From Candidatus Brockarchaeota archaeon (GTDB lineage: Archaea; Thermoproteota; EX4484-205; JAAOZO01): DNA of 34,329 nt. The stretch is taken from positions 1 to 34,329 of the forward strand of contig JAFNIV010000017.1 in the NCBI GenBank assembly GCA_017601145.1, in the 5' to 3' direction. Shown here piece by piece: positions 7,816 to 15,160 of this stretch. Position numbers and translations under genes: made by a program. The stretch's first letter is position 1, and every line of letters begins with the position of its first letter. Under the pieces are notes generated by a model. That model was given only the letters and a program-made list of their open reading frames with translations. It ran no database searches and had not been told where the DNA came from.

Positions 7816-8463
7816 TTAATTTATTCTATAGCCCTTTGAGGATACAGAGCTTTTTTCACAGAAACGTTCAAATACGCAGTAGTTACACTCCCATTCTACC
7901 CACATTGGAGAACTTTCTTTTCTGAATAGTTCAATAACTTTTTCATCGTTTAGGTCGTTCTCAATTTTAAAAATTTTTACCCCTTCTGGACTAATATAAA
8001 CCAGCAAACCAAAAGAAGAATTCGAAAGCCAAGAATAAAGTTTTAGTTGTAGTATGTGGTGCTCATGCGGAATTCCTTGAAGATCTGTTTGATACTTTAT
8101 TTCCACTGGCAGTTCATTAAATATAGCATCAATATGTCCACAAACTAGTAACTGCTTTCCATTTACAAACAGTTCTTTAGATACAAGATGATCTTTTTGA
8201 TCATTAAGTAAAATCTTAACAGCTAGTTCAATGAAATGTCCGACTAAGAAACGAGGATTGAAGAACGAAGCTTTTTCAATCTCTGGGAAAATTAACCTAA
8301 GCTTTCTTTTGTAAGCACATTCACAGAGTTCATGAACAAATACAACTTCCTTCCCTTTTGCTTTCCAAATTTCCCTAACTCTTTCTCTTTCGTCTAAATA
8401 TTTCTTTAATAAGTCATGAAAAATTGAAACTACAAGTCTTTCAAGAACATCTTCTTGACTCAT
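7816..8463 (-). CDS. Cas4-like PD-(D/E)XK exonuclease with Fe-S cluster
   Basis: RecB-family nuclease domain with the Cas4 layout, 215 residues from ATG 8463. The motifs are an early cysteine in ELCECAYKRKL, GHFIE, the active-site Asp in CGHIDAI, VEIKYQ with E and K, and the QLKLY motif. A C-terminal cysteine trio ECNYCVFERFC completes a likely 4Fe-4S site. Cas4 proteins trim DNA ends for CRISPR spacer acquisition, but solitary homologues are common in archaea and probably serve general DNA repair. No cas1, cas2 or CRISPR array is in the window. The ORF track start (TTG 8502) overlaps the HAD gene and is unlikely. Downstream neighbour is deoxyhypusine synthase. Confidence 0.83.
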   Translation of the reverse strand: MSQEDVLERLVVSIFHDLLKKYLDERERVREIWKAKGKEVVFVHELCECAYKRKLRLIFPEIEKASFFNPRFLVGHFIELAVKILLNDQKDHLVSKELFVNGKQLLVCGHIDAIFNELPVEIKYQTDLQGIPHEHHILQLKLYSWLSNSSFGLLVYISPEGVKIFKIENDLNDEKVIELFRKESSPMWVEWECNYCVFERFCEKSSVSSKGYRIN

Positions 8464-8494
8464 AAGCTTAAAGCCAAAGAAAGAATTAAAAAGT

Positions 8495-9109
8495 TTATAC
8501 AAAAAGTTTTAATAAAGAATAAAAGTCGATACCCCCTTTTCTATCGATCAAATAACTTTTTATTCCAACTTTCATTGGGTTTTCCAAATCGTTTAATTTA
8601 TCATCACCTATATGAATTATTTGAGAAGGAAGTATCTTTAGGTCTTCAAGCAAAAAGCCATAGAAAGATGGGGGTTTCCCAACAATGAGCATATCGGTAG
8701 AAGAGTACACCTTGTAGAACTTAACTTTAAGAACACGGAAAGTGGGAAGTATGAGCGAAGATGAAACATTCGAAGCAATAACTAAAGTAAATTTGCTCTT
8801 AACTTTTTCAATAAAATTCAAGGCATCATCATAAAACTTTAGAGCAACCAAGGACTGCTCCACCAATTCTTTAAGGTTAGTGTTTATTCCTAGTTTCTTA
8901 AGCCAATAATCTGGTAAATACCAATTTATGTCGGTTTTACTCACTTTTTCATATTCTTCAAAAACTTTCATCTTTGCTTCTTTTAAACTCATTCCTTCTT
9001 TGAGCGAATATGCTCTCGGTATTACTTCTTTCCAAAAATATTCAAGATAATCTTCAGTTACCAGCGTTCCTGAGAAATCAAGTGAAATTGTCTTTATGTT
9101 CTTAAGCAT
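8495..9109 (-). CDS. HAD-superfamily hydrolase with DxS motif
   Basis: Haloacid dehalogenase fold of 204 residues, probably a small phosphatase. Motif I is LDFSGTLV, with nucleophile D11 but serine at the position where phosphatases normally have the second, acid/base Asp. Motif II is VIASNVSSS, motif III lysine lies in VGKPPSF, and motif IV is IHIGDDKLNDL. A cap of helices fills residues 17-85. The D-to-S change is like the DxT of P-type ATPases and may slow aspartyl-phosphate turnover or mark a different reaction. The stop lies 32 bp before the Cas4-like start, so the pair may share a transcript. Substrate unknown. Confidence 0.82.
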   Translation of the reverse strand: MLKNIKTISLDFSGTLVTEDYLEYFWKEVIPRAYSLKEGMSLKEAKMKVFEEYEKVSKTDINWYLPDYWLKKLGINTNLKELVEQSLVALKFYDDALNFIEKVKSKFTLVIASNVSSSLILPTFRVLKVKFYKVYSSTDMLIVGKPPSFYGFLLEDLKILPSQIIHIGDDKLNDLENPMKVGIKSYLIDRKGGIDFYSLLKLFV

Positions 9110-9184
9110 TTTTTATTCTCATTTTTAAGCTTAAGGCCACAGAAGTTTTTGTTGGTGAGGCTCATTAATAAAAGTTACCCTCAC

Positions 9185-10306
9185 TTAAGGATCATAAAAA
9201 TACTTTTCAAAAAACTGCCAAACATCTTTAGAAACACAGACATCTGCAAACACAAGTACACCATTAGAACCACCTTCCATAGCATACTTAACCGATTCAA
9301 GCCACTCACTGGCAGGCATGGAAATTGTATTACTATAAGAACCACCAATGCAAGGAATAAGAGTTACGTTAGTAGGAAGGTAGGAGCTTGTAACTTTGCT
9401 TGCATCTTTAACCCATGAGACTGGTTCTCCAGAATCTCTATGATAAATCATTGGTGAAATCACATCTACTAAACCATCTTTGATCCACGTTCTCCAATCA
9501 GTAAAGTACCAACTCATAGCTAGTTCTGGATCATAGACCACATCATAAGAAATTATAATTCCTGGTTTTAATCTTCTTATATTCGCTGTTAATCTTTCTA
9601 AAAAATTTGTTATTATACTAGACACCCATTTTGTATACTCTTTTCTGTACTTTCCATTCTCCAGAACATCTGAAGGCCAATTGATTGAAGAAATGTTAAA
9701 TTCTTTTTCAAAAAGAAATTTATCTAGTTGAGAATATGAACCACTGTATTCTATATCTATGTTTATTCCGTCAACATCATAATCTTTGACTATTTCTATT
9801 AGTTCATTGTACACGAAGTCTTGAACCTTTTGGTTGGCTATATCAAGTAAACCATAGTTTACTGATCCATCAGCCTTTATAGCAGCAAAACTAGGATTCT
9901 TGGAAATAAAAGCATAAGAAGCAGTAAAAGGCATAACCCATGGCCAAACCTTAATATTTCTTTTATGAGAACTTAATATAACTTCTTTTAGCAAATCAAA
10001 ATCTCCAAACTTAGTAGGATTAAGACTGCTGTTATAGTAAGAGACTCCACTATCTAAACCTTGAGGTACTACTAAGTTAAAACCAAACTTAGAAAGTTGT
10101 TCTATGTAATTGTCTATACTAGAAGGAGAAGAGAAACGAGTACCTTGCCAATAGTAATAAATGAAGACACCCTTTATAGTTGGAACTACTTTATTCTTTG
10201 AAATCTCAGACCACCAGTCTCTTTTTTGATATAAAAATGGAAACAATAGTCCTAAGAATAAGAGTATCATAAACGATAAAGTAAAGGCTAAAAGTTTTTT
10301 ATCCAT
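9185..10306 (-). CDS. Membrane-anchored GHL10-type glycoside hydrolase-like protein
   Basis: Residues 5-26 form a single hydrophobic N-terminal segment after MDKK, with no lipobox cysteine, so the protein is probably exported and anchored by this helix. The rest looks like a TIM-barrel of the GHL10/DUF187 family. It shows KGVFIYYYW, FNLVVPQ, IKVWPWVMPFTASY, DGINIDIEYSG (barrel strand with conserved acidic residues) and DVISPMIYHRDSG. Such proteins are thought to cleave polysaccharides or glycoproteins outside the cell; the substrate is unknown. ATG 10306 has the ribosome site GAGGTG eight bases upstream. That site lies inside the last codons of the prenyl synthase gene, so the two are translationally linked in one operon. 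Confidence 0.75.
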   Translation of the reverse strand: MDKKLLAFTLSFMILLFLGLLFPFLYQKRDWWSEISKNKVVPTIKGVFIYYYWQGTRFSSPSSIDNYIEQLSKFGFNLVVPQGLDSGVSYYNSSLNPTKFGDFDLLKEVILSSHKRNIKVWPWVMPFTASYAFISKNPSFAAIKADGSVNYGLLDIANQKVQDFVYNELIEIVKDYDVDGINIDIEYSGSYSQLDKFLFEKEFNISSINWPSDVLENGKYRKEYTKWVSSIITNFLERLTANIRRLKPGIIISYDVVYDPELAMSWYFTDWRTWIKDGLVDVISPMIYHRDSGEPVSWVKDASKVTSSYLPTNVTLIPCIGGSYSNTISMPASEWLESVKYAMEGGSNGVLVFADVCVSKDVWQFFEKYFYDP

Positions 10307-10311
10307 AAAAA

Positions 10312-11319
10312 TTACACCTCTCTTTTTACAACGCTATCAGCTAGTTCGCATAACAAAGTCTTCGCACTAGAATTAGGTAATAAGTTTATAACAGTCTTAG
10401 CCATTTTAACTCTTTCTTCTGCAAAATTCATCGCCCGTTCTCTTGCTCTCGTACTTTTAATTAGTTCAATACCTTCACTAATTTCATCAACAGAACTTTC
10501 TTTTCTTAATATAGACAAAAGTTTATTTTTATCTATATCTTCAAGTTCTTCCAATGCTAGCAAAATAAGAGCATTGCTTAGTTTATGCTCCTTTATATCT
10601 TTTCCTATTTCTTTTCCAAATTTTTCTTCTTTCCCAAACAAGTCTAAGTAATCATCGATAACTTGAAAAGCTATACCTAAATTTAATCCGTACTTTGAAA
10701 GACTTTCCTCGATTTCTTGAGAAGCATCAGCTACTATTGCTCCGGCTCTCGCACTTGCCACAAGTAGTGAAGCTGTTTTTTTCTGAACTAGGTTCAAGTA
10801 CAATTCCCAAGAGGGGGTTGTGATTCTTTTTTCAGTTATATATCTTTCAGTCCTTCCAGTTTGTTCGAATAAGACATCTAATCGCTCTCCTTCTGTTAAC
10901 TCTATTATTGCCTGACTTACTAGTTCATGCAACTTATATGAAGCAGGAGACCTGTTCACCAGCTTATTTATTGCTTCTCTATAATGTAATCCAGCAAGCA
11001 ATGCCATAGCATCACCATAAACAGCTCTTGTTGTCTTTTTCCCTCTTCTTAGTTCTCCTCTATCTATGATGTCGTCATAAAGTAAAGTATAGTTATGAAT
11101 CAGTTCAAGGGCAGCAGCAATCCAGATTGCCCACTCGGGATTTCCTCCAGAAGCTTCACAGGATAACAAAACTATTGCAGGTCGAATTCTTTTTCCGCCA
11201 GCCTCTATTTGATGAAGTAAGATTGGCTTAAAGTCTTCTGAAGCGCCTTCAACTAAGTATTTTATCATTATTGGGTCAACTTTTCTTCCAATCTCAAAAA
11301 GCTTTGGAACACTTGACAT
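10312..11319 (-). CDS. Prenyl diphosphate synthase (geranylgeranyl/farnesyl type)
   Basis: Condenses isopentenyl diphosphate with allylic diphosphates to make the chain for archaeal membrane lipids. The 335-residue protein has the first Asp-rich motif DDIID followed by RRGKKT, and the second motif IDDYLDLFG with GKDIKEHK. Tyr sits five residues before the first motif (HNYTLLYDD). In archaeal type I synthases an aromatic residue there limits chain length to about C20, so geranylgeranyl diphosphate is the best guess, though C15 remains possible. It is the likely first gene of an operon with the membrane glycosidase, 5 bases downstream. Its product ties it functionally to the HMG-CoA reductase gene near 22 kb. 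Confidence 0.92.
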   Translation of the reverse strand: MSSVPKLFEIGRKVDPIMIKYLVEGASEDFKPILLHQIEAGGKRIRPAIVLLSCEASGGNPEWAIWIAAALELIHNYTLLYDDIIDRGELRRGKKTTRAVYGDAMALLAGLHYREAINKLVNRSPASYKLHELVSQAIIELTEGERLDVLFEQTGRTERYITEKRITTPSWELYLNLVQKKTASLLVASARAGAIVADASQEIEESLSKYGLNLGIAFQVIDDYLDLFGKEEKFGKEIGKDIKEHKLSNALILLALEELEDIDKNKLLSILRKESSVDEISEGIELIKSTRARERAMNFAEERVKMAKTVINLLPNSSAKTLLCELADSVVKREV

Positions 11320-11381
11320 TAGCTTATCAGTCTTTTAATTTTATAGCTAAATTTAAAAAGCTTTGTTTTATTGCAGAAGCC

Positions 11382-12296
11382 TTAAAAAGCAACAAAGGTA
11401 TGCTTTCGTTCTAATTTAAATGTAGTTGGTCTCTTCATCGAATCAGACATAACTACAAATTCAAACTTATCGAAAGTAGATGCAGCTCCAAAGAGTTCAT
11501 TTTTGTCAAGAGCAATTACTGCAAGCTCATTAAATCTCTTTCCATTTTTCGTTATTCTTTCAATTTCAACTTTAACAGCTTCTCTTGCAGAAAGTCCTTC
11601 TGAGATTCGCTCTACAACCAATCTTGATAAATTATGAATCATTATGTTTTCTCCCAATCCAGTAGCTGTGGCACCTCCAAAAGAATTTGCAAAAAGACCT
11701 GAGCCTACGATTGGAGAGTCACCAACTCGACCAGTTAGTTTAAACTTTAGTCCACTAGTTGAAGTTCCAGCCGCTATTCTTCCAAATTTGTCTATTGCTA
11801 CACAACCTATTGTATCATGCACAATTTGCTTCGATAATGCTTTACTAAGTAATTCTAGAGAATTGGGTTTGCTTGATAAACTCAGAGATTCTTTAAACTT
11901 TTCCCATTCTAATTTGACGTCTTGTTGAAGTTTAACTTCTTCAACGTATAACCCAAAAATTTTTGCCAACTTTGTTGCACCTTCTCCTACAATCATGACA
12001 TGAGAAGTATTTTCCATTACTTTTCTTGCGAGAGTTATTGGATGTCTTACATTTCTTACAGCCGCAACTGAACCAGCACTTAAAGTTGAACCATCCATGA
12101 TTGCAGCATCAAGTTCAACTACACCTTCAATATTGGGATATCCACCAAGTCCAACTGAATGTATTGATAAATCGTTTTCCACTTCTCTTATTCCAGCTTC
12201 AACAGCATCTAAAGCTGAGCCTTCGTTGGATAACACTTTCCAACCTGTTTCTACAGCTTTTATGCCAAAGTTCCAAGTAGCAATTATTGTAGGCAT
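11382..12296 (-). CDS. Aspartylglucosaminidase-like Ntn hydrolase
   Basis: An Ntn-hydrolase precursor of 304 residues that should cut itself before the nucleophile T162 in HDTIGCVAID. Several blocks resemble glycosylasparaginase rather than plain isoaspartyl peptidase: TWNF at the N-terminus, GSALDAVEAG, MDGSTLSAG, VMIVGEGAT, AAGTSTSG and GRVGDSPIVGSG. That enzyme splits the N-glycan from asparagine during glycoprotein breakdown. Archaea N-glycosylate surface proteins, so a role in recycling such glycopeptides is plausible; isoaspartyl peptidase or asparaginase activity is the main alternative. No signal peptide, hence cytosolic. The neighbour genes (prenyl synthase, MscS) give no clear hint. 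Confidence 0.85.
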   Translation of the reverse strand: MPTIIATWNFGIKAVETGWKVLSNEGSALDAVEAGIREVENDLSIHSVGLGGYPNIEGVVELDAAIMDGSTLSAGSVAAVRNVRHPITLARKVMENTSHVMIVGEGATKLAKIFGLYVEEVKLQQDVKLEWEKFKESLSLSSKPNSLELLSKALSKQIVHDTIGCVAIDKFGRIAAGTSTSGLKFKLTGRVGDSPIVGSGLFANSFGGATATGLGENIMIHNLSRLVVERISEGLSAREAVKVEIERITKNGKRFNELAVIALDKNELFGAASTFDKFEFVVMSDSMKRPTTFKLERKHTFVAF

Positions 12297-12345
12297 AGCT
12301 CTTTAAGGAGATTACAAAGTATTTAAAAATTTTTTATATTTAAAC

Positions 12346-13314
12346 CTAAGATTTACTGAAAAACTTTTCACCTTTCTTATGAGAGTATACAAAAGGTATA
12401 GCAAAGTCAACTTTTGAGTTACTTTGGAACTCTTTAAATATCCTTTTGTTTATTTCATGAGCAATTCTTGGTCTATCTACAGCTAGAGTCATGTATCTTA
12501 ACCTTAGATAAACTCCATAATCATAGAAGTCGGATCTTATGTATGGTTCTTGTTTTGTTTCATTTATTATATCTCCTGTGACTTCTTTAGCAACCTTTAT
12601 AAGAATACGTTCTGCTTCATCCCAATCAGAATCATAAGTTATTCTTACAACAACTTCATCAAGTATATAAGGCTGCGCTGTCTTAGCTTGTCCACTGTAG
12701 TTTATAATAACGTTACTAAAGAGTATTGCATTAGGAACTAATACGTATCTTCCCGATGGTTCTTCGCTACCGACTGTTCCACCAACTTGATTTAAAACAG
12801 TATACATCATTCCTACATCTACTACATCTCCGATGATACCCCAAGCTGGAAGGAAAATCCTATCACCCACTCTGAAGGGCCTTCTTAGTGTTATCAGGAA
12901 CCATGCTGCTAAACCAGTAACCGGTTGCTGCAAAGACCAGCCCAAGAACAAACCACTAAAGGCGCCTAGTGCTGCTACAAAAGTGATACCTCCAAAAAGA
13001 ATGTTCGTTATTGTAATAGCATACGCAAAAATTACTATTGAGCGCCACAAGCCTAATAACATCTTAATGTCTCCAGGCTTGCCTCCAGACTTTGTTATCG
13101 CAGAAGAAATAAAGTGAGAAATAGCTAAATAAACCACATAAAATATTGCTGAAGATAGTATAATTTGGTAGATGAGGTTCTTGTCTACTTGAAATGAAAT
13201 AGGCAAGCTTGGGATGAGTTCCACTATTGATTGTTTATAGTAAAACAATGTAACCAAGATTATGGTTACAGCTATGAGCAACCAAAAGAACTTTTTATTT
13301 GTCTTAGAAGACAT
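12346..13314 (-). CDS. MscS-family mechanosensitive channel
   Basis: Small-conductance mechanosensitive channel of 322 residues that opens under membrane tension to release solutes. Hydrophobic segments lie near residues 8-27, 47-68, 88-105 and 105-130. The pore helix is Gly/Ala-rich, AALGAFSGLFLGWSLQQP. Next comes the hallmark RRPFRVGDRIFLPAWGIIGDVVDVG, which starts the cytosolic beta domain, and the alpha/beta domain with VRITYDSDWDEAE. Length and order match MscS/YnaI-type channels. It is the most upstream gene of the minus-strand block, with its start about 175 bp from the divergent 13490 gene. Confidence 0.92.
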   Translation of the reverse strand: MSSKTNKKFFWLLIAVTIILVTLFYYKQSIVELIPSLPISFQVDKNLIYQIILSSAIFYVVYLAISHFISSAITKSGGKPGDIKMLLGLWRSIVIFAYAITITNILFGGITFVAALGAFSGLFLGWSLQQPVTGLAAWFLITLRRPFRVGDRIFLPAWGIIGDVVDVGMMYTVLNQVGGTVGSEEPSGRYVLVPNAILFSNVIINYSGQAKTAQPYILDEVVVRITYDSDWDEAERILIKVAKEVTGDIINETKQEPYIRSDFYDYGVYLRLRYMTLAVDRPRIAHEINKRIFKEFQSNSKVDFAIPFVYSHKKGEKFFSKS

Positions 13315-13429
13315 ATGTGAGTCACAACTCTTGTTTAGCTTTTTAAACTTTTTTACGCTCTAAGAGATTATTTTTCTTAGAAATATAGGTCTAACGATCA
13401 GAAATGTTGAAGGAAAACTGCGCTAAAAA

Positions 13430-13460
13430 TTGTGCAAAAATTCGCACAAGTTTTATAAGT
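13430..13460 (+). promoter_or_regulatory. Operator-like inverted repeat plus TATA box
   Basis: TTGTGC-(8 nt)-GCACAA, a perfect six-base inverted repeat at 13430-13449, directly abuts the TATA element GTTTTATAAGT (13450-13460). The TATA box is about 35 bp before ATG 13490. An inverted repeat touching the TATA/BRE region is the classic place for an archaeal repressor or activator. The third gene of the cluster encodes a winged-helix protein that could bind here. Confidence 0.5.
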
Positions 13461-13489
13461 ATGCCTAAAGTAAAATTCTTTGAACAAAG

Positions 13490-13837
13490 ATGGAAAACGA
13501 AGAAAAACATAAGGAAATAAAGATTGAAGAAATTAAGGATATAGAAGAACTTAAGGCAGTATTAAGAACTGTAAGAGAAGAAGTGCCTGGTCTTCTAAAG
13601 GATCTTGTGGGGCCTCTCAAGGAACTTATGACTGTAACTATGACTGAAGAGCAGGCTCGGGAGAAAGCTAAGGCAATAGCAGCTTTCTACAAAGAGCTTA
13701 TTGCAGCAGGCATGAAAGAAAGTGACGCTGCAGAGCTTGTAAAGAGTCAGTTTCTTAGCCCAAGTGAGGTTTTCAGGAACTTACTAACTCAAGTACAAAA
13801 ACAAAAGACAGAAGAGAGTTCAAAAAAGGAAAGTTAA
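13490..13837 (+). CDS. Small charged helical protein of unknown function
   Basis: I do not recognise this 115-residue protein. It is rich in Lys and Glu and looks almost wholly helical, with no membrane segment or cysteine. A central conserved-looking stretch LLKDLVGPLKELMTVTMTEE is followed by AIAAFYKELIAAGMKESDAA, reminiscent of short helical-hairpin domains. The last 15 residues are polar and probably disordered. It is the first gene after an operator-like inverted repeat and TATA box, and is followed 17 bases later by a small membrane protein and then a winged-helix gene, so the three probably form one transcription unit. Confidence 0.7.
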   Translation: MENEEKHKEIKIEEIKDIEELKAVLRTVREEVPGLLKDLVGPLKELMTVTMTEEQAREKAKAIAAFYKELIAAGMKESDAAELVKSQFLSPSEVFRNLLTQVQKQKTEESSKKES

Positions 13838-13854
13838 CCTAACAACTCTTAAAA

Positions 13855-14130
13855 ATGAGAAGAATATCACAAAAATTTTTTCTTGGTCTAGAAATACTCT
13901 TTACTTTAATTAGTTTGATGCCCTCTCTTTTATGGTTTATTTTAAATTTTTATTATGCAAAGTACAAGAATAATAGAATTAGGAAAAAGTTACTGAGAAA
14001 GCTAAACGATCAAGGTCTATCAGAACATTTATCTAGAGAGATTGTTGAATCAATATTACCAGAGATAAAAATACCAATGGGTGAATCTTTCTTCAATGGA
14101 AGACACTTCTTTAGAAGACAAGATAAATGA
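13855..14130 (+). CDS. Small membrane protein of unknown function
   Basis: A 91-residue protein with one clear hydrophobic segment (about residues 9-34, LGLEILFTLISLMPSLLWFI) followed by a strongly basic stretch KNNRIRKKLLRKL and an amphipathic tail. By the positive-inside rule the C-terminus should be cytoplasmic. No family recognised. It starts 17 bases after the preceding gene, and its last 35 bases overlap the start of the winged-helix gene in another frame, pointing to translational coupling. It may anchor or sense something for that regulator; this is a guess from position only. Confidence 0.6.
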   Translation: MRRISQKFFLGLEILFTLISLMPSLLWFILNFYYAKYKNNRIRKKLLRKLNDQGLSEHLSREIVESILPEIKIPMGESFFNGRHFFRRQDK

Positions 14131-14536
14131 GCTTATTAGGAAGATAAGTTGGCTGGAAAACGAACTTAGAAAAGAGAAAGAAACAAATGCATTGCTGTTA
14201 AAAGAGCTGGCTGTTATAAGGAATGTTCTAACAATGAGTTCACTAACATATAACTCTTCAAGAAAAATAGTATTACTCTCGAGAAGTTTGAAGGCTGGAG
14301 AATTAGCTAAAGATATAGCTGAAATTTTAATGACAGAAGGCCCTCTAAATATATCTCAACTAACTAAAATACTTAAAGAAATGAGAGGCAGAGCTTCTAG
14401 AAAAACAGTTTCTGTGAAACTTGCGGAGTTGATGAGTTTAGGCATAGTTGAATCTATTGATAGAAAAAAGAGCGAGAAACTATACAGAATAAAGGATGTA
14501 GAGTATACTGAAGATATTCAAAATAAAAATTCTTAA
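14096..14536 (+). CDS. Coiled-coil winged-helix DNA-binding protein
   Basis: Likely transcription regulator. Residues 5-50 form a coiled coil (INELIRKISWLENELRKEKE) suited to dimer formation. Residues about 70-140 form a winged helix: AKDIAEILMTEGPLNISQL, recognition-helix region RASRKTVSVKLAELMSLG, then the wing IVESIDRKKSEKLYRI. The ORF track starts at GTG 14081; I prefer ATG 14096 because GGTGA lies 12 bases before it, giving 146 residues. It overlaps the end of the membrane-protein gene. The inverted repeat upstream of the cluster is a natural candidate for its binding site. The ligand or signal is unknown. Confidence 0.75.
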   Translation: MEDTSLEDKINELIRKISWLENELRKEKETNALLLKELAVIRNVLTMSSLTYNSSRKIVLLSRSLKAGELAKDIAEILMTEGPLNISQLTKILKEMRGRASRKTVSVKLAELMSLGIVESIDRKKSEKLYRIKDVEYTEDIQNKNS

Positions 14537-14566
14537 ACTTACTACATTAAAGAAACTATTTTTTAA

Positions 14567-15115
14567 TTAAGCTATAGTTTCTCCTAAAGAGCCTAACTCC
14601 TTTAGTATCTTTAGTTGTTTGCTATTAAAGTAAACATACTTTCTTTTTGCTCTAATTAAGTTTAAGCAATTTTTTAACGGGAATCCTTCACTGCAAAGAA
14701 AAATGCAAGCGATCAATGGAGCTCGTCCTCTTCCTAGGTTACAGTGAATTAGCACTTTTTTACCATTTCTTAATTTACCTTTAATCCAACGAATTGCAAG
14801 CTTAACCTGTTCTAATGTTGGGGCACCACCGTCCTTTATACCTAACTTTAGATAATCAAATCCAAGTTCTTTCGAAAAATTTTCTAAAGATGGAGCTTCT
14901 TGTCTAAGGTCAAGAATACAATCCACTTTTCCTACTAAGAGACTATACTTAGTATACCCACCTATAGCTAAGTTATCTGAAAGGAAAACTATGTCTGGTT
15001 CTTTTTTTAATTTCTTTATTGTCCGTTCTAATCTGATCATGATAGCACCATAAATTAAATCAAGTACTGAAAAAGGACTTACTAACTCTTTTGATGATTG
15101 CGTAGTACTTTCCAT
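14567..15115 (-). CDS. Dual-specificity protein phosphatase-like protein
   Basis: Cysteine-dependent phosphatase fold with the P-loop HCNLGRGRAP: nucleophile C125 and phosphate-binding R131 (numbering from ATG 15115). The general-acid Asp is probably in KDGGAP. The residue after the arginine is Ala, where PTPs normally have Ser or Thr that helps break the phosphoenzyme, so turnover may be slow. An N-terminal stretch of about 40 residues precedes the fold and could include a short amphipathic helix. The ORF track begins at GTG 15136; ATG 15115 is equally possible and I use it. It lies 45 bases after the DHH phosphoesterase gene and may share its transcript. Targets unknown. Confidence 0.8.
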   Translation of the reverse strand: MESTTQSSKELVSPFSVLDLIYGAIMIRLERTIKKLKKEPDIVFLSDNLAIGGYTKYSLLVGKVDCILDLRQEAPSLENFSKELGFDYLKLGIKDGGAPTLEQVKLAIRWIKGKLRNGKKVLIHCNLGRGRAPLIACIFLCSEGFPLKNCLNLIRAKRKYVYFNSKQLKILKELGSLGETIA

Positions 15116-15160
15116 TTTTTGATCACTCAACCTCACATAGAAATATTATCTTAAACAAGG

